A DNA stretch of 6,641 nucleotides from an uncultured Lachnospiraceae bacterium. GTDB taxonomy: Bacteria > Bacillota > Clostridia > Lachnospirales > Lachnospiraceae. The notes under the pieces were generated by a model. It did no database searches and was not told the origin of the DNA. It was given only the letters and a program-made list of their open reading frames with translations. How positions within the stretch are numbered: position 1 is the stretch's first letter; each line of letters begins with the position of its first letter. The stretch lies in assembly GCA_900553305.1 (NCBI GenBank), contig USDI01000125.1, positions 1 to 6,641 of the forward strand, given 5' to 3'. This document shows positions 6,107-6,641 of the stretch, one piece after another. A program made the translations under genes and the position numbers.

Positions 6107-6641
6107 ATGAAATATAAAGTTGTCGTATTTGGAGTGAAGGATACTTCGGAAAATATTGTGGAATTTATTCAAAGCCAGATCTGTCCGGTGGATCTGGTAA
6201 TTACCATCAGTCCGGAGGTTACGAAAAAGAATCAGGTATCCGGGTATAAGGGACTTTCTGTTTTGACAGAGAAGTATGGAATTCCTGTTCATGAGGCGGA
6301 CAGCTATTTTCTGACGGATGAGAAAACACAGAAGTTTTTGAAAGAGAACGAATTTGACATCGGAATTTCTATGGGATGGCAGAGGCTGATTCCGGAAAGT
6401 GTTCTGAACTGCTTTCAATATGGCATTTATGGATTTCATGGAAACAGTGGTTATCTTCCCTTTGGTCGTGGAAGATCCCCGTTAAACTGGTCCATTATTC
6501 TGGGGGATACCCGGTTTAATTTGAACCTGTTCCGCTATGATGAAAAGGCAGACAGTCCGAATGTGTTTGCAACGGAGATGTTTTCTATCACACCGCACGA
6601 TGACATCCGGACGGCACAGTATAAGAATATGATCTGTTCCA
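6107..6641 (+). CDS. Formyltransferase-fold enzyme, probable sugar N-formyltransferase (3' partial)
   Basis: 178 codons are present and the gene runs off the window. The sequence matches the N-terminal domain shared by methionyl-tRNA formyltransferase, ArnA and sugar N-formyltransferases, which transfer formyl from N10-formyl-tetrahydrofolate. It has a Rossmann-like start (KVVVFGV), DIGISMGWQRLIPESVLN (84-101, equivalent to the usual D-x-x-V-x-x-x-W/G-x-x-x-x-I-P), then HGNSGYLPFGRGRSPLNW (111-128), and Asp149 in ADSPNVFA. His111 and Asp149 fit two residues of the catalytic Asn-His-Asp triad. The spacing is 38 against 36 in E. coli Fmt, explained by two extra residues before Leu-Pro. The triad Asn, normally two before His, is Gly109. 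Its place at the end of a glycan operon favours an amino-sugar substrate over tRNA. No amino-sugar aminotransferase is in the window, so the substrate is unknown. The rest of the protein, including any second domain, cannot be seen. Confidence 0.8.
   Translation, partial: MKYKVVVFGVKDTSENIVEFIQSQICPVDLVITISPEVTKKNQVSGYKGLSVLTEKYGIPVHEADSYFLTDEKTQKFLKENEFDIGISMGWQRLIPESVLNCFQYGIYGFHGNSGYLPFGRGRSPLNWSIILGDTRFNLNLFRYDEKADSPNVFATEMFSITPHDDIRTAQYKNMICS

Overview
The window is a stretch of a surface-polysaccharide (capsule, exopolysaccharide or cell-wall glycan) biosynthesis locus. All six genes lie on the + strand, and both ends cut a gene. The dense + strand coding, GGAG/GGAGG ribosome sites, ATG starts, mid-range GC (judged by eye) and CCG/GGA-rich codon use suggest a Gram-positive Clostridia, plausibly a Lachnospiraceae gut bacterium. 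That placement is inference; the window holds no taxonomic marker.

Layout. Positions 1-1178 hold the 3' part of a UDP-N-acetyl-hexosamine 6-dehydrogenase (TviB/WbpO type). After a single base comes a polytopic membrane protein (1180-2586) with the look of a GT-C fold sugar transferase. A 179-base non-coding interval follows (2587-2765), packed with inverted repeats: a 20-bp stem that swallows the upstream stop codon, a small GC hairpin, a perfect 12-bp stem, and a weak hairpin just before the next ribosome site. Then come a WbpP/TviC-type UDP-GlcNAc C4-epimerase (2766-3740), two EpsF-like GT4 glycosyltransferases in tandem (3754-4857 and 4888-6054), and the 5' part of a formyltransferase-fold enzyme (6107 to the window end).

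How they fit together. The dehydrogenase and the epimerase are the two enzymes that convert UDP-GlcNAc to UDP-GalNAcA in the Vi antigen and Pseudomonas O6 pathways, so the glycan probably contains an N-acetylgalactosaminuronic acid. The GT4 enzymes would add sugars to a lipid-linked intermediate on the cytoplasmic face. The formyltransferase-like enzyme would N-formylate an amino sugar. The membrane protein would act on the outer face, as a polymerase or lipid-linked sugar transferase. No flippase, initiating transferase or chain-length regulator is visible.

The items most worth a second look are the structured interval at 2579-2750 and the formyltransferase-like protein, whose usual catalytic Asn position appears to be Gly. 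I found no CRISPR array, tRNA, rRNA or recognisable insertion sequence, and nothing that amounts to a demonstrably new system.
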